52,645 nucleotides of DNA, from NCBI RefSeq assembly GCF_000282635.1, contig NZ_AKIW01000031.1, forward strand, positions 1 through 52,645, in the 5' to 3' direction. Positions 25,121 to 34,196 of this stretch are shown piece after piece. Source of the DNA: Variovorax sp. CF313 (GTDB lineage: Bacteria > Pseudomonadota > Gammaproteobacteria > Burkholderiales > Burkholderiaceae_C). Positions within the stretch are counted from its first letter, which is position 1. Each line of letters begins with the position of its first letter. Both the position numbers and the translations under genes were made by a program. Below the pieces are notes generated by a model. It worked only from the letters and a program-made list of their open reading frames with translations. It had not been told where the DNA came from and did no database searches.

Positions 25121-25180
25121 TCACTCCCAGAAACGGTGCGCGTCATGCGCACCGGTCGAACAACCACCTGAGGGAGTCGC

Positions 25181-26659
25181 ATGACCCAACGCTTCATTGC
25201 CCCAGCACTGCTGGGTTTCTCGCTGCTGCTGACCGCCTGCGGCGGCAGCGGCAACAGCAACGGCTTTTCCTTGCTGCCGCTGATCCCGCCGCCGACCACT
25301 GCGCCCCCGGCCGCGCAACCCCAGAAGAACGTGCTGTTCTTCCTGGGCGACGGCATGGGCATCACCACGATGACCGCCGCGCGCATCTACAAGGTCGGCG
25401 AGGACGGCGACCTGACAATGGACACACTGCCCGAGACGGCCTTCGTCCACACCTATTCGAACGACGCCCAGGTGACCGACAGCGCCCCCTCGATGTCGGC
25501 CTACATGACCGGCGTCAAGATGAACAACGAAGTCATCTCGATGAGCCCCGAGACCAAGGCCACCGACGCCTCGGGCAAGGCCTACCACGTCAGCTTCGAC
25601 AGCACCTGCCCCTCGGGCAACGGCCAGGCCGTCGAGACGCTGCTCGAGCAGAGCAAGGCCAAGGGCTATGCGACCGGCGTGGTGACCACCACGCGCATCA
25701 CGCACGCCACGCCCGCCGCCACCTACTCGCATGTGTGCCACCGCGACGCCGAGAACACCATCGCCGCGGCGCTGGTGCCGGGCGGCGCGGGCTACAACGG
25801 CAAGCTCGGTGACGGCGTCGACGTGTTCTTCGGCGGCGGCACCGACTACTTCACCGCCAAGGAAGACGGCGGCAAGCGCAACGACAAGCGCAACCTGATC
25901 GCCGAACTGAAGGCTGCCAAGTACAGCTATGCCGGCAGCAAGAGCGAGTTCGACAAGCTGCCTGCAGACGGCGCCACCAAGATCGCCGGCCTCTTCACCA
26001 AGAGCCACATGGCCTACGACCTGGACCGTGACGCCACCAAGGAACCGAGCCTGGCAGAGATGACCGGCAAGGCCATCGATGCACTGGCGGCGCGCAAGAA
26101 GGGCTTCTTCCTGATGGTCGAGGGCGGCCGCATCGACCACGCGCTGCACGCCACCAACGCGCGCCGTGCGCTGCAGGACACCGGCGCCTTCGACGACGCC
26201 ATCAAGCTCGCGCTCGACAAGATGCAGGCGATCGATCCGGGCCTGAAGAACACGCTGGTGGTGGTCACGGCCGACCACGACCACACGCTGCAGCTCAACG
26301 GCTATGCCGCGCGCACCGGCAAGACCGAGGCCGGCAAGCCGGGCGTGCTCGGCCTGGTGAAGGACTATGTAGACACCAGCAAGACCAGCAAGGACGTGGG
26401 CGGCAACCCCTACACCATCATCGGCTTCGGCAATGGCCCGCGCCGTCTCGCCACGCGCGGCCCGATCAGCGACGCCGAACTGGAAAGCAAGGACTACAAG
26501 CAGGAAGCCGTCGTGCCGATGGATGCGGCCAGCGACTCCGAAACCCATGGCGGCGCCGACGTCTTCCTCGGTGCTCAGGGCCTGGGCGCCGACAACTTCT
26601 CCGGCGTCATCACCAACACCGACGTGTTCGGCCTGATCAAGAAGGCGGTCGGCCTGTGA
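25181..26659 (+). CDS. Alkaline phosphatase, lipoprotein form
   Basis: A 492-residue phosphomonoesterase of the PhoA superfamily that would release phosphate from organic esters outside the cytoplasm. A lipobox LTAC (Cys20) and a Gly/Asn/Pro-rich spacer indicate anchoring to a membrane. Catalytic motifs are present: metal site FFLGDGMG, nucleophile Ser101 in TDSAPSMSAYMTG, VEGGRIDHALH and VVTADHDHT. The ATG at 25181 is preceded by a strong ribosome binding site (GAGGGAG). The next gene, 20 nt downstream, is a second alkaline phosphatase with clear sequence similarity, so the pair arose by duplication. A Pho-like promoter precedes the operon. Confidence 0.94.
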   Translation: MTQRFIAPALLGFSLLLTACGGSGNSNGFSLLPLIPPPTTAPPAAQPQKNVLFFLGDGMGITTMTAARIYKVGEDGDLTMDTLPETAFVHTYSNDAQVTDSAPSMSAYMTGVKMNNEVISMSPETKATDASGKAYHVSFDSTCPSGNGQAVETLLEQSKAKGYATGVVTTTRITHATPAATYSHVCHRDAENTIAAALVPGGAGYNGKLGDGVDVFFGGGTDYFTAKEDGGKRNDKRNLIAELKAAKYSYAGSKSEFDKLPADGATKIAGLFTKSHMAYDLDRDATKEPSLAEMTGKAIDALAARKKGFFLMVEGGRIDHALHATNARRALQDTGAFDDAIKLALDKMQAIDPGLKNTLVVVTADHDHTLQLNGYAARTGKTEAGKPGVLGLVKDYVDTSKTSKDVGGNPYTIIGFGNGPRRLATRGPISDAELESKDYKQEAVVPMDAASDSETHGGADVFLGAQGLGADNFSGVITNTDVFGLIKKAVGL

Positions 26660-26679
26660 GGGGCACCCCGCACGCACCG

Positions 26680-28224
26680 ATGAGCACAACCATGAACACG
26701 ACCATGAACCGCATCACTCGCAAAACCCGTCTGGCCGCCGCCCTCGTCTGCGCCGCCGCCGGCACCCTGGCCGGCAACGCTTACGCCGCCGGCGAAGCCA
26801 AGAACGTCATCTTCTTCCTCGGCGACGGCATGGGCCCTGTCACCGTGACCGCCGCGCGCATCTACAAGGGCGAGAAGCAACTGGCCGCCAAGCCCGGCTC
26901 GCTCGTGAGCCCCGAGCGCGCCAACCTCGTCATGCAGTCGCTGCCCTACGCGGCGCGCGTGAAGACCTTCTCGCTCGACGGCCAGACCACCGACAGCGCG
27001 CCCTCGATGGCGGCCTACATGACCGGTGTGAAGATGCGCAACGAGGTGATCTCGATGTCGAGCGACACCACCGCCGTCGACAGCACCGGCAAGCAGTACA
27101 TCAACGGCGAAGACACCACCTGCCCGTCGACCAACGGCAAGGCGGCCGACACGCTGCTCGAGCTCGCCAAGGCCAAGGGCCGCGCGGTCGGCGCCGTGTC
27201 GACCACGCGCGTCGGCCATGCCACGCCGGCCACCACCTACGCGCACATCTGCAACCGCAACGGCTACAACACCATCGCAGAGCAGAGCGTTCCGGGCCAC
27301 CCGAACTACAACCCCAAGCTGCTCGACGGCGTCGACGTGCTGCTCGGCGGCGGCCAGCGCAACTACCTGCCGAAGTCGACCAATGCGCAAAGCAAGCGCA
27401 CCGACAACGTGGACCTGGTGGCCGCGATGACGGCCAAGGGCTACACCTACGTCGACACGGGCACCAAGCTCAAGGCCGTCGACACGGCCGCCACGGGCAA
27501 GCTGCTGGGCCTGTTCTCGCAGAGCGAAATGGCCTACGAGCTGGACCGCGTCAAGCAGAGCCTCGACCAGCCGAGCCTGTCCGACATGACCGAGAAAGCG
27601 CTCGGCGTGCTCAGCAAGAACGACAAGGGCTTCTTCCTGATGGTCGAAGGCGGGCGCATCGACCACGCGCTGCACGGCACCAATGCCAAGCGCGCGCTGG
27701 AAGACACGCTGGCCTTCGACGCGGCCATCCAGACGGCGCTCGACTACATGAACAGGAAGGACCCGGGCCTGCAGAACACGCTGGTGGTGGTCACGGCTGA
27801 CCATGACCATGCGATCGCCTTCAACGGCTACCCGAAAATCGGCAACCCGATCCTCGGCCTCGTCAATGGCTACGCCGACGGCAAGCCCTTGAAGGCGGCC
27901 GATGGCAAGCCCTACACCACGCTGGTGTTCGGTAACGGCGGCCGCCCCAATGCAACGCTCGCCAGCCAGACCAACCCCGAGGACGGCAACAGGCCGTGGA
28001 TTGCACCCAAACGCGACACGGATCGCGACGACCAGACCGCGATGGACACCACGGACGACAACTTCCTGCAGGAAGTCGGCATCAACCTCGGCACGCCCGG
28101 CGCGGAAACGCACGGCGGCGGCGACGTGATGCTGTTCGCCGGCGGCGCGGGCTCGAAGAGCTTCAAGGGCACCATGGAGAACATCAAGGTGTTCAACAAG
28201 GTCAAGGAAGCGGCCGGACTGTGA
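26680..28224 (+). CDS. Alkaline phosphatase, soluble periplasmic form
   Basis: A 514-residue paralogue of the preceding enzyme, with a Sec-type signal peptide (KTRLAAALVCAAAGTLAGNAYA) instead of a lipobox. Motifs FFLGDGMG, TDSAPSMAAYMTG (Ser106 as nucleophile), VEGGRIDHALH and VVTADHDHA are intact. Three in-frame ATG codons (26680, 26692, 26704) lie before the signal; the first is used here, without a convincing ribosome binding site. Relative to its neighbour it has extra residues near the N-terminus (KGEKQLAAKPGSLVSPERA) and the C-terminal third. It is followed by a structured repeat and a secreted His-rich protein gene. Confidence 0.93.
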   Translation: MSTTMNTTMNRITRKTRLAAALVCAAAGTLAGNAYAAGEAKNVIFFLGDGMGPVTVTAARIYKGEKQLAAKPGSLVSPERANLVMQSLPYAARVKTFSLDGQTTDSAPSMAAYMTGVKMRNEVISMSSDTTAVDSTGKQYINGEDTTCPSTNGKAADTLLELAKAKGRAVGAVSTTRVGHATPATTYAHICNRNGYNTIAEQSVPGHPNYNPKLLDGVDVLLGGGQRNYLPKSTNAQSKRTDNVDLVAAMTAKGYTYVDTGTKLKAVDTAATGKLLGLFSQSEMAYELDRVKQSLDQPSLSDMTEKALGVLSKNDKGFFLMVEGGRIDHALHGTNAKRALEDTLAFDAAIQTALDYMNRKDPGLQNTLVVVTADHDHAIAFNGYPKIGNPILGLVNGYADGKPLKAADGKPYTTLVFGNGGRPNATLASQTNPEDGNRPWIAPKRDTDRDDQTAMDTTDDNFLQEVGINLGTPGAETHGGGDVMLFAGGAGSKSFKGTMENIKVFNKVKEAAGL

Positions 28225-28233
28225 TCAAGCACA

Positions 28234-28320
28234 CCCCCAGCCTTCGCGCACTTCGTGTCGCTTCGGAAACCCTCTTGCAGAGGGCGATACCTGCGGCCCG
28301 GCGAAGCCGGTTCCGCGGTA
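28234..28320 (+). repeat. Post-stop structured repeat, copy B
   Basis: About 87 bp on the plus strand, beginning 9 nt after the stop of the second alkaline phosphatase and ending 8 nt before the start of the next gene. It begins CCCCCAGCCTTCGCGCACTT. Hairpin 1 is CCCTC-TTGCA-GAGGG, and hairpin 2 has the outer stem GATACC/GGTATC plus the conserved GCGG/CCGC and CCGGC-GAA-GCCGG. Compared with copy A, both stems changed on both sides and stay paired. Confidence 0.85.
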
Positions 28321-28328
28321 TCCCTGGC

Positions 28329-29009
28329 ATGGTGCTGATGGCCGCTCTGAGCCTTCCGCTGGCGGCCAGCGCCGCCGGCGATGCCGAGGCGCCCGACCAG
28401 AACCTGCGCATCCAGCACCACGTGATGTCGATCGGCAAGGACGGCGTGCAGCGCGACAGCCGCTATGCCGACCTGATGTTCCGCCGCGCCGGCACCGTGT
28501 GGGTCGAGCGCGAGCTGCCGCCCGTGCTGCGCGCCGACCATGACCACGAGGCCCGCGAAGGCAAGGTGCACATCGGCCACTCGCACGCCGACAACACGGC
28601 CGCGCCGCTGTGGCTGCGCCGCGATGCGGCCGGCAAGGTGCAGGTGGGCATGGTGCTGCGCGAGCAGCGCAAGGTGATCGAGGTCGACGCCGCCGACTAC
28701 GGCAACGTCGGCTATGGCGGCTCGTGGGCGAATGCCTACTGGCTGGTCGATCCGGCGAGCCTGCCGCGCATGAAGCCGCTCGGCGCGGCTGGCAGGGGCG
28801 TGCAGCGCTACGAAGTGCAGCAGGGCGAGAGCACGCTGCGCATCGAGTGGGACACGGTCGGCCGCTATGCGCGCAAGATCGAGCAACGCAATGCGCACGG
28901 CACCTCGCTCAACGTGATGACCGCCTCGGCCATCGCGGCGCCGAAGACACTGCCGTGGAAGACCGCCGACGCCTACGAGCGCGGCGAGTATTCCGACTTG
29001 CTGGACTGA
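28329..29009 (+). CDS. Secreted protein of unknown function with His-rich segment
   Basis: A 226-residue product when started at the ATG at 28329, which opens a signal peptide MVLMAALSLPLAASAAG. A GTG at 28221 is also in frame, but would read through the repeat, so it is less likely. The mature part has a metal-binding-looking cluster (DHDHEAREGKVHIGHSHADN, residues about 65-85), then a beta-rich region with WLVDPASLPRMK and RIEWDTVGRYARKIEQRN. I do not recognise the family. As third gene of the alkaline phosphatase operon it may help the phosphatases, for instance in metal supply (these enzymes use zinc and magnesium), but that is inference. It converges on the DUF1854 gene with 3 nt between stops. 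Confidence 0.75.
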   Translation: MVLMAALSLPLAASAAGDAEAPDQNLRIQHHVMSIGKDGVQRDSRYADLMFRRAGTVWVERELPPVLRADHDHEAREGKVHIGHSHADNTAAPLWLRRDAAGKVQVGMVLREQRKVIEVDAADYGNVGYGGSWANAYWLVDPASLPRMKPLGAAGRGVQRYEVQQGESTLRIEWDTVGRYARKIEQRNAHGTSLNVMTASAIAAPKTLPWKTADAYERGEYSDLLD

Positions 29010-29012
29010 GCG

Positions 29013-29492
29013 CTAGAGAAAACGCTCGAGCAGCTTGCGCGACGCGCGGTCGAGCGTCTTCACGTCGGGAATGCGGAACTGCACGCCGTGCGCGCTCGCA
29101 ATGAGCAGCGCGCCGCCTTCGAGCCGGCGGATGTCTTCCTCGGCCTTGAGCACGAAGCTGGTGTCGCCGCGGTCGGTGCTGATGGTCCAGGTGCTGGGCA
29201 CGCCGAAGCTCGACACGCCGTGCAGGCGCAGCAGCGTGGGCGCGAAATCGCGTACCGCGAGTTCTTCTGCGAGCAGCACCCTGGCCTGCGCCGGCAGTTG
29301 GTCGACGCTGTCGATCCAGACCAGCTCGCGGCCTTCGCTGCCGACCAGCGACACGCCATGGCCCGGCGCGCTCAGCGGAAAGGCCCGCACGGGCGTGACG
29401 CCCACATGGCGCTCGCCCTGCGCGTCGGTCAGCACGAGGCGGCCGAAGGCGTCGCGTTCGAGTTCGAAAGATGGGGTGTTGAGTTCGGTCAT
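29013..29492 (-). CDS. DUF1854 protein associated with the cyanophycin locus
   Basis: A 159-residue soluble protein with DUF1854 features (VTPVRAFPLSAPGHGVSLVG, ELVWIDSVDQLPAQARVLLAEEL, STWTISTDRGDTSFVLKAEEDIRRL). Members of this family sit beside an ABC transporter and cyanophycin synthetase genes in many Betaproteobacteria, and its function is not established. The start is fixed by an ATGA overlap (29489-29492) with the stop of the ABC transporter gene, so the two are translationally coupled. The conserved core covers nearly the whole length. Confidence 0.85.
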   Translation of the reverse strand: MTELNTPSFELERDAFGRLVLTDAQGERHVGVTPVRAFPLSAPGHGVSLVGSEGRELVWIDSVDQLPAQARVLLAEELAVRDFAPTLLRLHGVSSFGVPSTWTISTDRGDTSFVLKAEEDIRRLEGGALLIASAHGVQFRIPDVKTLDRASRKLLERFL

Positions 29493-31804
29493 GCGTCGCC
29501 CGCCGGATGTGCTGCGTGGCTGATGGCCAGGGGGGCTTGCGCACTGGCGCGCTCATTGGCGGCGCCTTCGCTCGCATCGTCGTCGCCCTGGCGCAGTTGC
29601 GCCTGGTAGAGCCGCCAGTAGGCGCCCTGCTTCGCCATCAAGGCATCGTGCGGCCCGACCTCGACCACTTCGCCGCGGTCCATGACCACGAGCCGGTCGG
29701 CCTTGCGCAATGTCGACAGCCGGTGCGCGATGGCGATGGTGGTGCGGCCCTGCACGAGGTTGTCCAAGGCCTTCTGGATTTCCTTCTCGGTCTCGGTGTC
29801 CACGGCCGAGGTGGCCTCGTCGAGGATCAGGATGCGCGGATCGATCAGCAGCGCGCGCGCAATGCTGATGCGCTGGCGCTCGCCGCCCGACAGGCCCTGC
29901 CCGCGCTCGCCCACGAGCGAGTCGTAGCCGTGCGTCAGCCGCAGGATGAAGTCGTGCGCATGGGCCGCGCGGGCCGCGGCAACCACCTCTTCGCGCGTGG
30001 CGTCGGGCTTGCCGTAGGCGATGTTCTGCGCGATGGTGCCGAAGAACAGGAAGGGTTCCTGCAGCACCAGCCCTACGTGGCGCCGGTAGTCGGCCACGGC
30101 GAAGCGGCGGATGTCGGTGCCGTCGACCTTGATGGCGCCGTCGGTCACGTCGTAGAAGCGGCAGATGAGGTTGACCAGCGTGCTCTTGCCCGAGCCGCTG
30201 TGGCCCACGAGGCCGATCATCTCGCCGGGCTCGATGGTCAGGTCGAGGTCGTGGATCACGGCGCGCGAGCCGTAGCGAAAGCCCAGCCCGCTCATCTCGA
30301 TGCGGCCCTGCACGCGCGGCACCTCCCCCGGCTTGGCCGGAAGGCCGACAGGAACCGGCTTTGCCGGTTCGGGCACATTGCTCACGTGGTCGAGGATGTC
30401 GAAGATGCGCTTGGCGCCCGCGGCGGCCTTCTGCGTGACCGAGACGATGCGGCTCATCGAGTCGAGCCGCGTGTAGAAGCGGCCGATGTAGGCGATGAAG
30501 GCCGTGAGCACACCCACCGTGATGCTGCCGCGCGCCACCTGCCAGATGCCGAAGGCCCACACCACGAGCAGGCCGATTTCGGTGAGCAGCGACACGGTCG
30601 GCGTGAACAGCGACCACGTGCGGTTGAGCTTGTCGTTGACCTGCAGGTTGTAGGTGTTGGCGACGCGGAAGCGCTCGGCCTCGCGGCGCTCCTGCGCGAA
30701 GGCCTTGACCACGCGGATGCCGGGAATAGTGTCGGCCAGCACGTTGGTCACCTCGGACCAGACGCGGTCGATCTTCTCGAAGCCGGTGCGCAGGCGGTCG
30801 CGCACGACGTGGATCATCCAGGCGATGAAGGGCAGCGGCACCAGCGTAACCACCGCGAGCAGCGGGTTGATGGAGATCAGGATGGCCGCCGTCATGACGA
30901 TCATCAGCACGTCGTTGGCGAAATCGAGCGCGTGCAGCGACAGGAAGACGTTGATGCGGTCGGTTTCGGAGCCGATGCGCGCCATCAGGTCGCCGGTGCG
31001 CTTGCCGCCGAAATAGTCGAGCGGCAGGGTCAGCAGGTGCTCGTAGGTGGTGGTGCGCAGGTCGGCGCCGATGCGCTCGGACACCAGCGCCAGCAGGTAG
31101 GTGCGCGCCCAGCCCAGCCCCCAGCCGACCAGCGCCGCGATCAGCAGGCCGCCGAGGTACAGGCCCACGCGCATGGTGTCGATCTTCTGCCCGTTCTGGA
31201 ACGGGATCAGGATGTCGTCCATCAACGGGATGGTCAGGTACGGCGGCACCAGCGTGGCGGCGGTGGAGATCAGGGTGAGTACGAATCCCAGGATCAGCTG
31301 CTTGCGGTACGGGCCGGCGAAACGGCCCAGGCGCAGCAGCACCCAGGTCGATGGCGGGGTCTGGAGTTCGGCGTCGGGGGTGCCCTCTTCGCCGTCGGCA
31401 ACCTCGACGGCCCCCGCTGTCTCCTTGGCGACACCGGCCGTTCGCTGGCCGAACAACTTGAGCAGGCGCAGCGCCGCGACCTGTCCGGCCAGGGTGTAGC
31501 GCCAGCGGGCCAAACGGCCCGAAGGCCCCGTCAAATCGAGGGTTCCCACCCCCGAGTGGTCGGACAGGCGCAGTTCCAGGGCTGCATCGGTTAGCGGCCA
31601 CTCACGCCATTCGCCGCCCGGTTCGAGCGCGATCAGCCTCTGGTCAGTCAGCGCGACTAGGCCGCAAGCGAAGCGAAGTTGGTCGTCGAGGTCAACCGAC
31701 AGTATTACCAGAACGTTTTCCGCGACTGCGAGCCGGTTTTTCAGCGCGTCTGAAGCCGCCTCTGTTTCGCCCTCCCGGGTGCCGACTGGATCGTGATGTT
31801 GCAT
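29489..31804 (-). CDS. Cyanophycin-associated ABC transporter with N-terminal PH-like extension
   Basis: A 771-residue half ABC transporter. Residues about 25-120 form an extra N-terminal region ([37 protein letters not shown]) that resembles bacterial PH-like domains. An exporter-type membrane domain follows (about 165-460, six segments), then an ATPase domain with Walker [10 protein letters not shown], signature [16 protein letters not shown], Walker [13 protein letters not shown] and [10 protein letters not shown]. It lies with DUF1854 in an operon divergent from cphA' and cphA, 139 nt away, as in other cyanophycin loci. The transported substrate is not known; arginine, aspartate or the beta-Asp-Arg dipeptide are candidates only by context. 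The ATG at 31804 (MQHHDPV) has a GAGA site upstream. Confidence 0.9.
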   Translation of the reverse strand: MQHHDPVGTREGETEAASDALKNRLAVAENVLVILSVDLDDQLRFACGLVALTDQRLIALEPGGEWREWPLTDAALELRLSDHSGVGTLDLTGPSGRLARWRYTLAGQVAALRLLKLFGQRTAGVAKETAGAVEVADGEEGTPDAELQTPPSTWVLLRLGRFAGPYRKQLILGFVLTLISTAATLVPPYLTIPLMDDILIPFQNGQKIDTMRVGLYLGGLLIAALVGWGLGWARTYLLALVSERIGADLRTTTYEHLLTLPLDYFGGKRTGDLMARIGSETDRINVFLSLHALDFANDVLMIVMTAAILISINPLLAVVTLVPLPFIAWMIHVVRDRLRTGFEKIDRVWSEVTNVLADTIPGIRVVKAFAQERREAERFRVANTYNLQVNDKLNRTWSLFTPTVSLLTEIGLLVVWAFGIWQVARGSITVGVLTAFIAYIGRFYTRLDSMSRIVSVTQKAAAGAKRIFDILDHVSNVPEPAKPVPVGLPAKPGEVPRVQGRIEMSGLGFRYGSRAVIHDLDLTIEPGEMIGLVGHSGSGKSTLVNLICRFYDVTDGAIKVDGTDIRRFAVADYRRHVGLVLQEPFLFFGTIAQNIAYGKPDATREEVVAAARAAHAHDFILRLTHGYDSLVGERGQGLSGGERQRISIARALLIDPRILILDEATSAVDTETEKEIQKALDNLVQGRTTIAIAHRLSTLRKADRLVVMDRGEVVEVGPHDALMAKQGAYWRLYQAQLRQGDDDASEGAANERASAQAPLAISHAAHPAGDA

Positions 31805-31943
31805 TGTGTTTCTCTGACTCTTGCCCGTCGCGGGCCGCATGGACCGCGTCATGGCGCCCTTGGTCGGGCGCCGATTCTGACCGATTGCCATGGGCGCGCC
31901 TGAAGGCGCCGTGGTGCTCGGCCAAAGCACTTCGAACGTTTGC

Positions 31944-34196
31944 ATGACCCGTTTCGACGACATCCGCCTGCTGCGCATCAACTATTTGCGCGGTCCGAAC
32001 CTCTGGACCTACCGTCCGGTACTCGAAGTCTGGCTCGACCTGGGCCAGCTGGAAGACTTCCCCTCCAACAAGATCGACGGCTTCACCGACCGCCTGACCG
32101 GCCTGCTGCCGGCGCTCATCGAGCACCACTGCGGCGTCGGCGAGCGCGGCGGCTTCATCCAGCGCCTGACCGAGGGCACGTGGTCCGGCCACGTGCTGGA
32201 GCACGTGGTCATCGAACTGCTGAACCTCGCCGGCATGCCGACCGGCTTCGGCCAGACCCGCAGCACCTCCGAGCACGGCGTCTACCGCATGGTGTTCCGC
32301 GCCCGTGACGAGCAGGTCGCCCGCGTGGCGCTGGCCGAGGGCCACCGCCTGCTGATGGCGGCCATCAACAACGACCCGTTCAGCGCCGCCGACGTGCAGA
32401 AGGCCGTCGACGCGGTCAAGGCCAAGGTGGAAGACTGCTACCTCGGCCCGAGCACCGCGGCCATCGTGGCCGCCGCCACCGACCGCGGCATTCCGCACAT
32501 GCGCCTGAACAGCGGCAACCTCGTGCAGCTGGGCTACGGCGCCAACCAGCAGCGCATCTGGACCGCCGAGACCGACTACACCAGCGCCATCGGCGAATCG
32601 ATCGCCAGCGACAAGGAGCTGACCAAGTCCCTGCTCGCGAGCTGCGGCGTGCCGGTGCCCGAAGGCCAGGTGGTCGCCAACGCCGAAGAAGCCTGGGAAG
32701 CCGCCGAGGACATCGGCCTGCCGGTGGCCGTGAAACCTTCCGACGCCAACCACGGCCGCGGCGTGTCGCTCGAACTGACAACGCGTGAAGAAGTCATGGC
32801 CGCCTTTGCGGTCGCCGAGCCCGAGGGCAGCGACGTGATGGTCGAGCGCTTCATCCGAGGCCACGAGCACCGTCTGCTGGTGGTGGGCGGCGAAGTGGTG
32901 GCGGCCGCGCGCGGCGAGATCATCACCGTGACCGGCGACGGCCAGAGCAGCGTGCGCGACCTGATCGACAAGCAGCTCAACAGCGACCCGCGCCGCGGCG
33001 CCGAGGAAGAGTTTCCGCTCGACGTGATCGTGATCGACAGCGACGCCAAGCTGCAGCTCGAGCTCAAGCGCCAGGAGCTGGACGCCAACGCCGTGCCGGC
33101 CGCCGGCCGCGTGGTCACGATCCAGCGCAACGGCAACATGGCCAACGACTGCACCGACCAGGTCCACCCCGAAGTCGCGCACGCCGCCGTGCTCGCCGCG
33201 CGCGTGGTGGGCCTTGACATCGCGGGCATCGACCTCGTGGCGCAGGACATTTCCAAGCCGCTGGGCCCGCAGCGCGGTGCGATCGTCGAAGTCAATGCCG
33301 GCCCCGGCCTGCTGATGCACCTGAAGCCGGCCGTCGGTTCGCCGCGCCCGGTGGGCCGCGCCATCTGCGACCACCTGTTCCCCAACGACGCGCCCGGGCG
33401 CATTCCCGTGGTCGGCGTGGCCGGCTCGCGCGACACCGCCGTGCTGGCGCGCCTCGTGGCCTGGCTGATCGGCCTGGGCGGGCGCCAGACCGGCCTCGCC
33501 TGCCGCGACGGCCTGTTCCTCGAACGCCGCCGCGTCGATGCGCGCGACAGCGCCAACTGGGACGCCGGCCACCGCCTGCTCGTGAACCGCGCCGTGCAGG
33601 CCGTGGTGATCGAGAACGGCGCCGAAACCATCCTGCGCGACGGTCTCCCCTACGACCGCTGCGAAGTCGGCATCGTCACCGATCTCGACGGCTTCGAAGC
33701 CCTGGCCGACTACGACATCACCGAGAGCGACCAGATGGTCAAGGTGCTGCGCACGCAGGTCGACGTGGTGCTGTCCGAAGGCACGGCCGTGCTGAATGCG
33801 GGCGACCCGCGCGTGGCCGGCCTCGCGCCGCTGTGCGACGGCGCCGTCATCCTCTATTCGGCCGACCCGCAGGCGGCCGAACTCACGGCGCATCAGCGCG
33901 CCGGCGGCAAGGCCGTGCTGGTGCGGCAGGACCGTGTGGTGCTGGCCAACGGCAACAGCGAATCGTTCCTGCCCGGCCTCGGCCGGCTGACCGTGTGGCG
34001 CGCCACCCATGCCGGCGTGAGCCTCGAAAGCCTGCTGGCCGCCGTGGCCGCCGCCTGGGCAATGGGCATTCCGCTGAACCTGATCGGCGCCGGCGTGGAG
34101 GCCTTCGAGGCCGACCTGCAGGCGGCGCTCGCCTCGCTGCAGCTGTCGCAGACCCAGCCGCTCTCGTCGCAACACCCCCAACAGCAATTCGCATGA
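31944..34196 (+). CDS. Cyanophycin synthetase paralogue CphA' with degenerate Mur-ligase P-loop
   Basis: A 750-residue member of the cyanophycin synthetase family (multi-L-arginyl-poly-L-aspartate). The N-domain (residues 1-165, LRINYLRGPNLWTYRP) and the ATP-grasp domain (about 200-480, DKELTKSLLASCGVPVPEG, VAVKPSDANHGRGV, GAIVEVNAGPGLLMH) are well kept. The Mur-ligase-like domain is not: where CphA has the P-loop TGTNGKTTT, this protein has AGSRDTAVL (from Gly494), so Lys and Thr are lost, and the domain is shorter. It probably cannot ligate arginine alone and may work with CphA. The ATG at 31944 matches the family start; its stop overlaps the cphA ATG (ATGA, 34193-34196). Confidence 0.9.
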   Translation: MTRFDDIRLLRINYLRGPNLWTYRPVLEVWLDLGQLEDFPSNKIDGFTDRLTGLLPALIEHHCGVGERGGFIQRLTEGTWSGHVLEHVVIELLNLAGMPTGFGQTRSTSEHGVYRMVFRARDEQVARVALAEGHRLLMAAINNDPFSAADVQKAVDAVKAKVEDCYLGPSTAAIVAAATDRGIPHMRLNSGNLVQLGYGANQQRIWTAETDYTSAIGESIASDKELTKSLLASCGVPVPEGQVVANAEEAWEAAEDIGLPVAVKPSDANHGRGVSLELTTREEVMAAFAVAEPEGSDVMVERFIRGHEHRLLVVGGEVVAAARGEIITVTGDGQSSVRDLIDKQLNSDPRRGAEEEFPLDVIVIDSDAKLQLELKRQELDANAVPAAGRVVTIQRNGNMANDCTDQVHPEVAHAAVLAARVVGLDIAGIDLVAQDISKPLGPQRGAIVEVNAGPGLLMHLKPAVGSPRPVGRAICDHLFPNDAPGRIPVVGVAGSRDTAVLARLVAWLIGLGGRQTGLACRDGLFLERRRVDARDSANWDAGHRLLVNRAVQAVVIENGAETILRDGLPYDRCEVGIVTDLDGFEALADYDITESDQMVKVLRTQVDVVLSEGTAVLNAGDPRVAGLAPLCDGAVILYSADPQAAELTAHQRAGGKAVLVRQDRVVLANGNSESFLPGLGRLTVWRATHAGVSLESLLAAVAAAWAMGIPLNLIGAGVEAFEADLQAALASLQLSQTQPLSSQHPQQQFA

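Noticed and set aside
28221..28328. GTG start giving a longer form of the secreted His-rich protein
   Set aside because: The extra residues are translated from the repeat element and would place Arg-rich sequence before the signal peptide; the ATG at 28329 gives a normal export signal.
29507..31594. Open frame of 695 codons on the plus strand opposite the cyanophycin-associated ABC transporter
   Set aside because: Antisense to clear Walker, signature and membrane sequences; no coherent protein features.
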